Positions 1 to 9,285 of a DNA stretch of 64,000 nt are shown piece after piece (position 1 is the first letter of the stretch; the number at the start of each line of letters is the position of its first letter). The stretch is taken from NCBI GenBank assembly GCA_900757205.1, contig CAAENA010000056.1, positions 62,001 to 126,000 of the forward strand, read 5' to 3'. Made by a program: the position numbers and the translations under genes. The stretch is from an uncultured Collinsella sp. Lineage in GTDB: Bacteria > Actinomycetota > Coriobacteriia > Coriobacteriales > Coriobacteriaceae. The notes beneath the pieces were generated by a model that saw nothing but the letters and a program-made list of their open reading frames with translations, had not been told where the DNA came from and did not search any database.

Positions 1-3000
1 GGTCGCTTGGTCCTGCGCCGCCACGTTCCACCACGGGTCGTAGTGGATGACCACGTCGGCCGCCGTCAGGTTAAGGCCCACGCCGCCCGCCTTGAGCGAA
101 ATCAAAAAGACCGGGACCTCGCCCGCTTGGAACTGCGCGACCATCTTGGCGCGGCTCTCCTTAGATGAAGCGCCCGTGAGCTTAAGGAAGGCGATGTCCT
201 CCTTGGCCAAGCGCTTACCGATGATATCGAGCATACCCGTAAACTGGCTGAACAACAGGATGCGATGCCCGCCGTCGAGTGCGCCGTGCACGAGCTCCAT
301 ACACGTATCGAGCTTTGCGCTCCCCGCCTTGTAATCCTCGTAGTGTAGACGTGGGTCGCAGCAGATCTGGCGCAGCTTGGTGAGCTCGGCGAGCACCTTG
401 AGCTTGTCCTTCTTAAACTCCCCAGCCTCGCGGTGCTGCACCTGCTGGGCGATGCGGTCCTGGTTGGCCAGGTAGAGCTTGCGTTGTTCGCCGGTAAGCT
501 GTGCCATGACGGTGTCCTCGATCTTCTCGGGCAGGTCGGCCACCACGTCTTCCTTAACACGGCGCAGCACAAACGGCGACACGAGCGCCTGCAGGCGAGC
601 GGCGCTATCGCCCTCGGCATGCTCGACGGGGCTCTCAAAGCGCTTGGCAAACGACTCGCGCGTCCCCAAAAGGCCCGGCATCAAAAAGTCGAAGATGCTC
701 CAGAGCTCGGACAGGCGGTTTTCGATGGGCGTGCCCGTCAGGGCAAAGCGCACGCCGGCAGGCAGGCGCTTGGCAGCGCGCGCCACCTGCGTGAGCGGAT
801 TTTTAATGTACTGTGCCTCATCGAGCACCACGCGGGCAAAATCCTGCTCGACGTACTCGTCGATATCGCGCCGCATAAGGTCATACGACGTCACGACCAC
901 GCTATGCTCGGCCACGCCGGCGATCTGCACGCGGCGTTGAGCCTTGGCGCCCACAATGGCGCACACATCGAGCGACGGGGCAAAGCGCTCCAGCTCGGCA
1001 GTCCAGTTGTACACGAGTGAGGCCGGGCATACCACGAGCGTGGGCTTGGTGTCCCCCGCCTCCACGCGCGCCAGAATATGCGCAATCATCTGGAGCGTTT
1101 TGCCCAGGCCCATGTCGTCGGCCAAGATGCCGCCAAGGCCCAGGTGTTCGAGCGAGCCGAGCCACTGGTATCCGTCGACCTGGTAGCCGCGCATCGTTGC
1201 CTTGAGCGATGCCGGCACCGTAAAGTCCATCTTGCCGAGCGTGTCCAGGCGCTCGACGGTACGGCGGAACGCAGCGTCGCGATCGGCCTCGAGCGCCGGC
1301 GTGCGTGCGAGCATGCTGTCGACGAACAGGGTGCTCGACGCGGGAAGCGACACGCCGTCGAGCAGGTCGACGGCATCGACACCCAGGTCCTCGGCAAGGC
1401 CAAACGCGGCGCGCGCCCCCTCGTCCAGGCGAATGATGTCGCCGGACGTAAGGCGCGCAAACGTTTGATGGCGCTTGTACGAATCGAGATAGACGGCAAG
1501 GTCCGCGGCCGAAAGCCCGCTCGCGCCCAGCTCGACATCGAGCAGATTGCTCTTAACGGTCGCACGAACCGAGAGCTTGGGCGCGGGGCGGACCGAGATC
1601 TGGCGCAGACGGTCGCTGAGCATGACCTCACCCAGTTCGGACAGGGCGGACAGGCCCTCGGTCAGCAGGCAGAACAAGCGGGCGTCATCGCGCTCCTCAA
1701 ACGCCAGACCGCCCTCGTAGAAATCGAAGTACAGGGCCGCCGTATCCATAACGCGAAACTCCGCCACCTCGTCGCGGGGCGGCACACCGGGGCGCTGCTC
1801 TTCGAAGGGGCTGCCCGGAGCGCCCAGGCTAAAGAGATCCGCCGACCAATCGCCGTAGGTAACCGTAATTTTGCAGGTCACGAGCCCATCGTCGACACCG
1901 ATCGCCATAGCAAAGCTCGGCTCGGGTGCCACGGTATCGAGCGCGGCGGGCGCGGTGAGGTCGGTGTAGTCGCGCAAAATGGGCAGCGCCATACGGCAGA
2001 ACTCACCCACCTGCTCGGCGGCAATATGGGCGGGCGTGCGGCACGGCAGCAAGCGCGACAAAAAAGGTGCGGCATGCTGAGCAAATGCAGCGTCGGTACG
2101 GCGCGCGCGGCGCGTGTCAACCAAGTAGGCGGCATCGCCCGACGCAAAGCAGTACATATCGGCGGGCAGGCGCAGGTCATAGCTACCACCAGCCGCCGGC
2201 GCGATTTTGGCGGCAAGAAGTGGTGGGCGCTTAGCGGACGCCTCGTCCTCCCCTTGCGGAGACAGCTCAACCGCCACGTCGTAGGTGCGACGCGTCGTCG
2301 TCCCCCGCGACCAGGCGGGCTCAAAAGAGATGGTCTGGCCGCGCAGCAGGTCCAGCACATATACGATGCTATGCTCGGACAGCGGCAACTGACGCTCGGC
2401 AACAAAACCGCTGCGGGCAAAGTCGTACGACGCCGAACGCGAGCTTGTGATGTCATCGAGATAGGCAACTGTCGTCGCAACAAGGTTGAGCAGCTTTGCC
2501 GATGTTTCGTCAAAGGCCTCAGGTGAATGGACAAACGTGAGCTTCTTGCCATAGGAGAACGTGCCGCCGCGCACGTAGGCATCGGCCATGCCGTCGATGT
2601 CCTTGACCACGTAGGAGACCGATCCACAGCGAATGCGGAACTCGAGCGCCCAGCTAAAGCGGTCAGCGAACAGCGGATTGTAGTACGGCACCAACGAGGG
2701 CTCCAACGCCGCTTTGGGGGCGTCGGGATCAACGGCACCGGCAAGCTTGCGGCGCATGCTCGCCAGCTCATCCATGCGCGCGTCCGAAAGATCGGAAAGC
2801 GCCGCCACAAGGCTCGGGCTCGTGGGGACGGGCGCCGGGAAGGGAAAGTTGGGGTTGACGGCCGGCGCGGCGGACGCGGCACGCGCGGGCTGTTTCGGCT
2901 GCGCCGTAAACGTGCGAACCGGCGTGCGCAGCCCCTCAACAGGCTCAATGCCGCTGGTGTCCAGGTACGCCAGCGCTGTGGCGATGGCGTGCTTGCACAT

Positions 3001-3264
3001 ACCGGGATAGCGGTATGCGGCGGGGCAGTCGCAGTCGTAGTCGATAGCCTCGTGCTCGTCCATATCGAGCGCCACGTGCGTCTTGTACAGGTCGCCGCGC
3101 GAGCCGCGCACCGAGCCCTCAACCGTCACGTTTTTGGAGAAGCGCGAGCCGCTGTCCTCAATCGACAGCACGGCGCCGTTGAGCATGAGCGAGCGGCCCT
3201 TCATAAAGGTGCCGCTCAACGCCGCCTCTTTGCGAAGCGCCTGCACAAACGTCCCCTGCGCCAT
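1..3264 (-). CDS. SWIM zinc-finger SNF2-family DNA helicase (C-terminus beyond window)
   Basis: An ATP-dependent SNF2-type DNA translocase, 1088 residues visible. The start ATG follows a GGAGG ribosome site. Near residues 77-93 a CxC...CxH pattern (DCDCPAAY...MCKH) is a SWIM zinc finger. The helicase core carries motif I DDMGLGKT near residue 715, motif II DEAQ near 816, motif III LTGTP near 842 and a motif V-like GGVGLNLT close to the window edge. The frame is open to base 1 and stops at QDQAT, so motif VI and the end of the protein lie outside. The long middle region (about 110-690) has no motif I recognise. The gene starts 28 nt after dnaE and is probably co-transcribed with it, which suggests a role in repair or chromosome maintenance. 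That role is inference; the family call is firm. Confidence 0.93.
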   Translation of the reverse strand, partial: MAQGTFVQALRKEAALSGTFMKGRSLMLNGAVLSIEDSGSRFSKNVTVEGSVRGSRGDLYKTHVALDMDEHEAIDYDCDCPAAYRYPGMCKHAIATALAYLDTSGIEPVEGLRTPVRTFTAQPKQPARAASAAPAVNPNFPFPAPVPTSPSLVAALSDLSDARMDELASMRRKLAGAVDPDAPKAALEPSLVPYYNPLFADRFSWALEFRIRCGSVSYVVKDIDGMADAYVRGGTFSYGKKLTFVHSPEAFDETSAKLLNLVATTVAYLDDITSSRSASYDFARSGFVAERQLPLSEHSIVYVLDLLRGQTISFEPAWSRGTTTRRTYDVAVELSPQGEDEASAKRPPLLAAKIAPAAGGSYDLRLPADMYCFASGDAAYLVDTRRARRTDAAFAQHAAPFLSRLLPCRTPAHIAAEQVGEFCRMALPILRDYTDLTAPAALDTVAPEPSFAMAIGVDDGLVTCKITVTYGDWSADLFSLGAPGSPFEEQRPGVPPRDEVAEFRVMDTAALYFDFYEGGLAFEERDDARLFCLLTEGLSALSELGEVMLSDRLRQISVRPAPKLSVRATVKSNLLDVELGASGLSAADLAVYLDSYKRHQTFARLTSGDIIRLDEGARAAFGLAEDLGVDAVDLLDGVSLPASSTLFVDSMLARTPALEADRDAAFRRTVERLDTLGKMDFTVPASLKATMRGYQVDGYQWLGSLEHLGLGGILADDMGLGKTLQMIAHILARVEAGDTKPTLVVCPASLVYNWTAELERFAPSLDVCAIVGAKAQRRVQIAGVAEHSVVVTSYDLMRRDIDEYVEQDFARVVLDEAQYIKNPLTQVARAAKRLPAGVRFALTGTPIENRLSELWSIFDFLMPGLLGTRESFAKRFESPVEHAEGDSAARLQALVSPFVLRRVKEDVVADLPEKIEDTVMAQLTGEQRKLYLANQDRIAQQVQHREAGEFKKDKLKVLAELTKLRQICCDPRLHYEDYKAGSAKLDTCMELVHGALDGGHRILLFSQFTGMLDIIGKRLAKEDIAFLKLTGASSKESRAKMVAQFQAGEVPVFLISLKAGGVGLNLTAADVVIHYDPWWNVAAQDQAT

Positions 3265-3292
3265 CACTTCCTCCAATCTCACCCGGGGTAGC

Positions 3293-6200
3293 TTAGATCA
3301 CCGTCACGCGACCCTGGTTACCCACAATGGCCTTGGCCTCGGCCAGCAGCGGAATCGAGCGCGCGTTGACCTTGGCCGGCACCTCGGCACGTAGCACGCG
3401 CCCGTCCACCTGCTCGATAAAGATCTCCACGCGATCGCCGCCCGGGTTGGCGGTAAGCACCGTGGCAAGACGCGCCATATTGCCCTGGCTAAAGCGGCTG
3501 TTGGGCACCATGACCTCAAACACCTTGGGCTTGTTGTTCTCCTCGTTAAGCTCGAGCGGCACGATCTCCTGCGCGATGATCTGGTCGCCGCGGTCCGAGC
3601 GCTCGAGCTTGCCCTTAATGCGCACAAAGGCATCGGACAGCTGTGCGCCGGTCTCGGGATCGACCTCGCCGTACAGGTACCCCTCGGCCTCTTTATAGGT
3701 CTTGGGGAACACGACGACGGTGGCCTCGCCTTCCATGTCCTCGAGCTGCACGATGCCCATGGGGTCACCGTTTTTGGTCACGCGCTTGGACACGCTCGAG
3801 ACCATGCCGGCCCACCACAGCGCCTTGCCCTCGGGAATCTCCTGGTTGATGGTGCCGCCCGTAGGATTCTGAACCTCGTAGCCGGTGTCGATCTGCGAGA
3901 ACGAGAAGTCGCGCGCCTTGGCTAGTGCATACTCAAACGGGCGCAGCGGGTGGTCCGAGACATAGATGCCCAGAACTTCCTTCTCCTGGCTCAGCTTAAG
4001 GTGGCGGTCCCATTCCTGGCCATCCGGATCGGGCACGCTCACCTCAAAGCCCGAGCCCTCAACGTCGCCAAACATGTCGAAGAACGACGTCTGGCCGCTC
4101 GCGCGATCCTTCTGGCGCTTCACCGCGGCATCGATGATGTTCTCGGGGTTGTTCTTATCCACAAAGTGCATCATCTGGCGACGCGGATACCCCGTGGAGT
4201 CGAAGGCGCCTGCCTTGATGAGCGATTCGATCACGCGGCGGTTGGCCTGGCTCGAGTCCACGCGCTCGACAAAGTCGTGCAGCGTCTTAAACGGGCCGCC
4301 CGCCTCGCGCTCGGCGATAATCGCCTGCGCCACGCCGGTGCCCACGCCGCGGATGCCGGCCAGACCAAAGCGCACGCCCTCCTTGGTAGCCGTGAACTCG
4401 GTACCGGACTCGTTGACATCTGGCGACAGCACGGGGATGCCGTCGTGACGGCATGCCGAGACGTAGTGCACGATCTTGTCGGTCTTGCCCGTATAGGACG
4501 TCAGAACGGCCGCCATGTACTCATGCGGATAGTGCGCCTTGAGCCACGCCGTCTGCATAACCAGGATGGCGTAGCCGGCGGAGTGCGACTTGTTGAAGGC
4601 GTAGGACGCGAACTCGAGAACATCGTCCCAAATCTTCTGGGCGACCTCGCGCGTATAGTTGTTTTTGATGGCGCCGTTCATCCAGTGGTCGTAGGTGGTC
4701 TCGTCGGAGCCATCCTCCCAGTGGAGCACCGTCGACGTGAGCAGCTTGATTTTCTTCTTAGCCACGGGCTTACGGATACGCGAGTCCGATTCGCCCTTGG
4801 AGAAGCCGCACATCTCGACGGAGATGAGCATAACCTGCTCCTGGTAGACCATGGTGCCGTAGGTTTCGCCCAGGATGTCGTCCAGGCGGTCGTCGTAGGA
4901 GACCGCCGGCTCCTTGCCGTTCATACGGTTGATGTAGGACGAAACCATGCCGGCGCCCAGCGGGCCCGGGCGGTACAGGGCGATCAATGCTACGACGTGC
5001 TTGTACTCGGTGGGCTTCATGTTCTTGATCGTGGCCGTCATGCCGGCGGACTCGACCTGGAAGACGCCGGCGGTGTGGCCGGAACCCATGAGCTTAAAGA
5101 TCTCGGGGTCGTCAAAGGGAATCTCTTCCTCTTTGATGTCGATGCCGAAGTTCTTTTTGATGTTTGCCTTGGCCTTGGAGATAACAGTCAGCGTGCGCAG
5201 GCCCAAGAAGTCCATCTTGAGCAGGCCCATGTCGGCAACGGTATGGCCCTCGTACTGGGTAATCTCGACGCCGCCCTTGGTGTCGAGCTTGGTGGGCACG
5301 TGCTCGTTGACGGGGTCGCGGCAGATCAGAACGGCGCACGCGTGCACGCCCTCGCCACGGGTGAGGCCCTCGATTGAGAGCGCCGTGTCGATGATGCGGC
5401 GGGCGTCGTCGTCCTTTTTATATGCCTCGGCAAAATCGGGGTTAAACAGGTCCTCTTTGCCGGGTTGCTTTTCGAGCACCTGCTTGAGCTTGACCTTGGG
5501 GTCGCTCGAGACCATCTTGGACAGACGCTGGCCCATGTAGACCGGGTAGTCCAGGACGCGAGCGGCGTCGTTGATGGCCTGCTTGGCCTTAATGGTCGAG
5601 TAGGTGATGACGTGGGTGACCTTCTCGGGGCCGTAGAGCTGGCGAACGTGCTCCACGACCTCGAGGCGCCGCTCATCGTCGAAGTCCATATCGATATCGG
5701 GCATCTCGGTACGCTGCGGGGACAGGAACCTCTCGAACATCAGGCCGTTCTCGAGCGGATCGAACGCGGTGATGTTCATGGCGTAGGCGACGATAGCGCC
5801 GGCAGCCGAACCACGGCCGGGGCCGACGCCGATGCCGTTGTCCTTGGCCCATTGCACGTACTCGGCGACGATCAAAAAGTAGGCGGCAAAGCCCTTGTCG
5901 CAAATGACCTTGTATTCGTACTCAAAGCGCTCTTTGATGTTGACGCCACCGATCTCGCGCGTGGCCCAGTCGTCGCCGTAGTGCTGGCGCAGGCCCTTCT
6001 CGCACTCGCGGCGGAACTGACTCTCGTGCGTCTCGCCGGGGTCGAGCAACGGGAAGCGCGGCAGGATGATGGAGTCCCAGTCCAGCTCGACGTAGCACTT
6101 GTCGGCGATCTCGAGCGTGTTGTCGCAGGCCTCGGGGCAATACGGGAACATCGCCCGCATCTCCTCCTCGGTCTTCATGTAAAACTCCGAGCCAGTCATG

Positions 6201-7096
6201 CGCATGCGGTTGGGGTCGTCGACCTTGGCGTTCATGCCGATGCACATGATGACGTCCTGCACGGGAGCGTCCTCGCGGCGCAGGTAGTGGAAGTCGTTGG
6301 TGGCGATGACCTTGACGCCCACCTGCTTGGCGATGTCGATGAGCGTGCGGTCCATCTGCTCATCGGTCAGGCCGTTGTCGGTGGTGATGCCGTGTTCCTG
6401 GATCTCGATATAAAAGTCGCCAGGTTCGAAGGTATCACGGAAGGTCTCGGCCCACTTGATGGCGCCCTCCATGTCACCGCGGTCGATGTATTTGGGAATG
6501 ATGCCCGCGATGCAGGCGCTGGTGCAGATCATGCCCTTGGCGTGGCGGCGCAGGTTGTCGAGCGTCACGCGGGGCTTGTAGTAAAAGCCCTGCACGGCTG
6601 CCTCGGAGACCGTCTGCATCAGGTTGACGTAGCCCTCCTGGTCCTTGGCCAGAAGGATCATGTGGTAGAGCTCGGGCTTATGGTCGCGAGCAAGGGTCTC
6701 GTCCGGCGTAAAGTAGACCTCGCAGCCAAAGATGGGCTTGATGACCAGAGGCGGCTTGAGCTCGTCGATGTTGCCCTTCTCGTCCCACATGGCCATGTCC
6801 TTCACATACTGGGCATGCTCGCGCGGGTTTTCCTCGGGATCGGGCTCCACCAGCTCGTCGCGGCGATCCTTTTCCAAAAAGGCCTTGTCGTGACTCCAGG
6901 TTTTGTACTCAGGCGTGTTGTGGTTGACGGCGTCGCAGGCCAGCGCCAGGTCGGGCACGCCATACATGTAGCCGTGGTCGGTAATGGCGACGGCGGGCAT
7001 GCCCAGCTCTACGGCGCGATTGACCATATCCTGGATACGGGTTGCGCCGTCGAGCATGGAGAAAACGGTGTGGTTGTGCAGATGGACGAATGCCAT
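3293..7096 (-). CDS. dnaE: DNA polymerase III alpha subunit
   Basis: Replicative DNA polymerase catalytic subunit, 1267 residues. The N-terminus is a PHP domain beginning VHLHNHTVFSMLDGA. The polymerase active site carries PDIDMDFDDERR near residue 465, whose acidic residues bind catalytic metals in C-family polymerases. The C-terminal part contains an OB-fold region followed by a beta-rich tail (about 1080-1267). At about 100 residues longer than E. coli DnaE it is still ordinary for actinobacterial DnaE1. The ATG is preceded by GGAG with 8-nt spacing. The SNF2 helicase gene begins 28 nt downstream. Nothing is missing or broken. Confidence 0.97.
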   Translation of the reverse strand: MAFVHLHNHTVFSMLDGATRIQDMVNRAVELGMPAVAITDHGYMYGVPDLALACDAVNHNTPEYKTWSHDKAFLEKDRRDELVEPDPEENPREHAQYVKDMAMWDEKGNIDELKPPLVIKPIFGCEVYFTPDETLARDHKPELYHMILLAKDQEGYVNLMQTVSEAAVQGFYYKPRVTLDNLRRHAKGMICTSACIAGIIPKYIDRGDMEGAIKWAETFRDTFEPGDFYIEIQEHGITTDNGLTDEQMDRTLIDIAKQVGVKVIATNDFHYLRREDAPVQDVIMCIGMNAKVDDPNRMRMTGSEFYMKTEEEMRAMFPYCPEACDNTLEIADKCYVELDWDSIILPRFPLLDPGETHESQFRRECEKGLRQHYGDDWATREIGGVNIKERFEYEYKVICDKGFAAYFLIVAEYVQWAKDNGIGVGPGRGSAAGAIVAYAMNITAFDPLENGLMFERFLSPQRTEMPDIDMDFDDERRLEVVEHVRQLYGPEKVTHVITYSTIKAKQAINDAARVLDYPVYMGQRLSKMVSSDPKVKLKQVLEKQPGKEDLFNPDFAEAYKKDDDARRIIDTALSIEGLTRGEGVHACAVLICRDPVNEHVPTKLDTKGGVEITQYEGHTVADMGLLKMDFLGLRTLTVISKAKANIKKNFGIDIKEEEIPFDDPEIFKLMGSGHTAGVFQVESAGMTATIKNMKPTEYKHVVALIALYRPGPLGAGMVSSYINRMNGKEPAVSYDDRLDDILGETYGTMVYQEQVMLISVEMCGFSKGESDSRIRKPVAKKKIKLLTSTVLHWEDGSDETTYDHWMNGAIKNNYTREVAQKIWDDVLEFASYAFNKSHSAGYAILVMQTAWLKAHYPHEYMAAVLTSYTGKTDKIVHYVSACRHDGIPVLSPDVNESGTEFTATKEGVRFGLAGIRGVGTGVAQAIIAEREAGGPFKTLHDFVERVDSSQANRRVIESLIKAGAFDSTGYPRRQMMHFVDKNNPENIIDAAVKRQKDRASGQTSFFDMFGDVEGSGFEVSVPDPDGQEWDRHLKLSQEKEVLGIYVSDHPLRPFEYALAKARDFSFSQIDTGYEVQNPTGGTINQEIPEGKALWWAGMVSSVSKRVTKNGDPMGIVQLEDMEGEATVVVFPKTYKEAEGYLYGEVDPETGAQLSDAFVRIKGKLERSDRGDQIIAQEIVPLELNEENNKPKVFEVMVPNSRFSQGNMARLATVLTANPGGDRVEIFIEQVDGRVLRAEVPAKVNARSIPLLAEAKAIVGNQGRVTVI

Positions 7097-7336
7097 GTGA
7101 TGAGCTCCGATGCGGGTTCGTGTTCTGACTGAACGATTTTACCCCACGGCACGGACAGCACCCGAACCTAGCCAAACCCACACGGGTAGTCAATTTGGGA
7201 CCTTCAAAAAGGGGAATGAGGGCATCCAGATATATCGAGTATTACTGGAACCCCGGCGATGCGCGGAATGATTTGTGACGAATAGTCATGTCCATCAAGA
7301 AGGCTCGACGCTTCGGATAGCTCGTCAATCGATATA

Positions 7337-8536
7337 TCAATTCTTGGAGACCTGTATTCCAACCATTTTTAATGAAACAACGGCGGTAATTGCTATCGCG
7401 ATTGCACCAATAATACCGAGCGCTATCTGAATGGGATATAACCCCAACACATGTCCAAATATGGAGAAAAACACTGCAGAAAAGAGAGCCCTTACCAGAG
7501 ACGCGACGGAAAGGATCGTCGCGCGGAGATCGTCCGCTATAGCGTCTTGGATTAAGTTTTCCGAAGTGATGTACACCACTTCTGGGAGAAAACAAAGCAC
7601 CATGCTAAGGCCAAACAAACACAGCGGATTTGAAGCGAACCACGGAAGAATCATGAAAAGGCCAGCCTCGATTAGCATCGAGCCGAGCATGGTATTTCTT
7701 TTCCCGAAACGCAATGAGAAGAAATCTGCTGCAATGTAGGCCGTCGCATTTACTGCATAGGATGCACCGAAAAAGATTCCTATTATGGAGACGGGAGCAT
7801 CAAATGCGTCGAATACCAACTGATTCAAGTTGTAATAACTCCCATAGAATCCATCGAGCATGCTTGTGCCGATTAGAAGAAGCAACACCGCAAAAGCGGA
7901 TTCTCCAATGCACCAGGTTTCGCGTCTGAAGATCTTGGCTACGTCAAACCTTCCCTTTTCAGAGCTTTCAGAACGGGTCGCTTCCGTCCTCTCAATGGGA
8001 TACAGAAGGAAAAGCTGCAGGAGATAGAAAACGGAGACACATACGTAGAGGGCGCTCCAAGATACTTGGGCAATGAAAGATCCGAGCACAATTGCCATTC
8101 CCGTAGCGATTGATTGTGCGGCAAGCAGCCGAGCATTGATGGTGAGGAAGCGCTCTCCTTGACCGGCATTCCGGGCAATTTCATATAAAAGTGCTTGTTC
8201 GGATCCCGATTGAAGGGAGTAGGCGAGTGCCTCAACAAGGGAAAGCACGACAAGAAAGGGGCCTGAGAGCAACAGCATGCCAGCCGTATGGAAGAAAAGC
8301 AGCAGCACGCCCACTTGAATCGAAAACTTCTTTCCAAAGAAATCGCCTATCAGCCCTGTTGGCAGCTCGAGGACGACCGTTGCAATGTTAAACAGGGCTT
8401 GATAAAGCGCGATTTCCGTGACAGGCATTCCTTTCTCCGCAAGGAAAAGTAGAAACACTCCCCGATTTAAAACAAATCCCGCGAGAACGAAAAAGGCGGA
8501 ATAGATGTGCAGTTGCGTAGCGGCATTCTTATTCAT
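7337..8536 (-). CDS. MFS transporter, probable drug or solute efflux
   Basis: A 399-residue polytopic membrane protein of the major facilitator superfamily. It is made of about 12 hydrophobic helices, with the typical first inter-helix segment (LPTGLIGDFFGKK) following helix 2 and a charged central loop around residues 185-200 (RTEATRSESSEKGR). This resembles macrolide/multidrug-type MFS exporters, but the substrate cannot be read from sequence. The DNA is clearly AT-richer than its neighbours and uses many AGA/ATA codons, which suggests recent horizontal acquisition. It stands alone, with dnaE 240 nt downstream and a DUF3284 gene about 100 nt upstream, all on the minus strand. The start ATG has a TGGAAG ribosome site. 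Confidence 0.85.
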   Translation of the reverse strand: MNKNAATQLHIYSAFFVLAGFVLNRGVFLLFLAEKGMPVTEIALYQALFNIATVVLELPTGLIGDFFGKKFSIQVGVLLLFFHTAGMLLLSGPFLVVLSLVEALAYSLQSGSEQALLYEIARNAGQGERFLTINARLLAAQSIATGMAIVLGSFIAQVSWSALYVCVSVFYLLQLFLLYPIERTEATRSESSEKGRFDVAKIFRRETWCIGESAFAVLLLLIGTSMLDGFYGSYYNLNQLVFDAFDAPVSIIGIFFGASYAVNATAYIAADFFSLRFGKRNTMLGSMLIEAGLFMILPWFASNPLCLFGLSMVLCFLPEVVYITSENLIQDAIADDLRATILSVASLVRALFSAVFFSIFGHVLGLYPIQIALGIIGAIAIAITAVVSLKMVGIQVSKN

Positions 8537-8639
8537 TTGGCACTTCCATCAACTACTTTTGTCGGGCCGCTCGCTACTGACTCGAAGCCTGAAGTGTTCA
8601 CAGTTGATGTGAAGAGCGGTAAAGCTTTTGCACAGGGTA

Positions 8640-9149
8640 TCAATGGAATACATCCGAAGCGTTTTCGGCAGTATCATCGGCGAAGGCGGGATTAGCCTTT
8701 ACGCGGCGCTCACCCTCGATGTATTTGACGATTTGATCAATCGTCTGGTTGGCGTGGCTCTTGAGCTTGCGCTCGTAGAAGAAGAGGCCGAGCTTGCCGC
8801 GCATGCCAGACGTGTTGCCACCCGCACCCTGAAAATCCTCGGTATAGGTGAGCTCGCAAGCACCATCGCCAGCAGGTGCAGTCTCATAGCGCATGGTATT
8901 GATGCCCGCCGCATACTGAAAACGGACCTCATAGAGGCACGGGTAGTCAAAGTGCTTGATCTTAACCTTGATCGCCGTGCCCTTGGTCTTGCCTTTTGCG
9001 GACTGGGCGCGCTTCTCGTACTTATAGCCGTTGAGCTTGTTGCGGCTGGGACACTTGCCCGTGGCGTTCTCGATATCCTGCATGATGGACCCCGCCAGAG
9101 CGTCAAAAAGCTCCTCCGGCGTCACCTTAAGCGTTTTGGTGAGCTGCAT
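8640..9149 (-). CDS. DUF3284 domain protein
   Basis: A 169-residue soluble protein matching the DUF3284 family. It begins MQLTKTLKVTPEELFDAL, has the ATGK...R.KL.G..Y segment, and ends with a basic FFYERKLKSHANQTID helix. The fold resembles a SRPBCC/START-like cup, which would suggest binding of a small hydrophobic or sugar-derived ligand, but no function is established. In Firmicutes, members often sit near cellobiose PTS genes; here there is no such neighbour. A TACAAT -10-like box lies about 30 nt upstream and an AAGGGG ribosome site precedes the ATG, so it probably has its own promoter. The family assignment is from remembered sequence pattern. Confidence 0.75.
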   Translation of the reverse strand: MQLTKTLKVTPEELFDALAGSIMQDIENATGKCPSRNKLNGYKYEKRAQSAKGKTKGTAIKVKIKHFDYPCLYEVRFQYAAGINTMRYETAPAGDGACELTYTEDFQGAGGNTSGMRGKLGLFFYERKLKSHANQTIDQIVKYIEGERRVKANPAFADDTAENASDVFH

Positions 9150-9285
9150 GATGGCCCCTTATTCGTTTGAACCGTTCGGGCCATTGTACCGCCCCAAGCT
9201 CTCCCATGCGTTGCGGTGCCATTTGGACGATTGAGGGCCTTACGGCCGCAAAACCAACCAAATAGCACCATAAAGCCTGAGGTGG

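Noticed and set aside
1078..2526. A 482-codon open frame on the plus strand
   Set aside because: Antisense to the SNF2 helicase, whose motifs are all on the minus strand.
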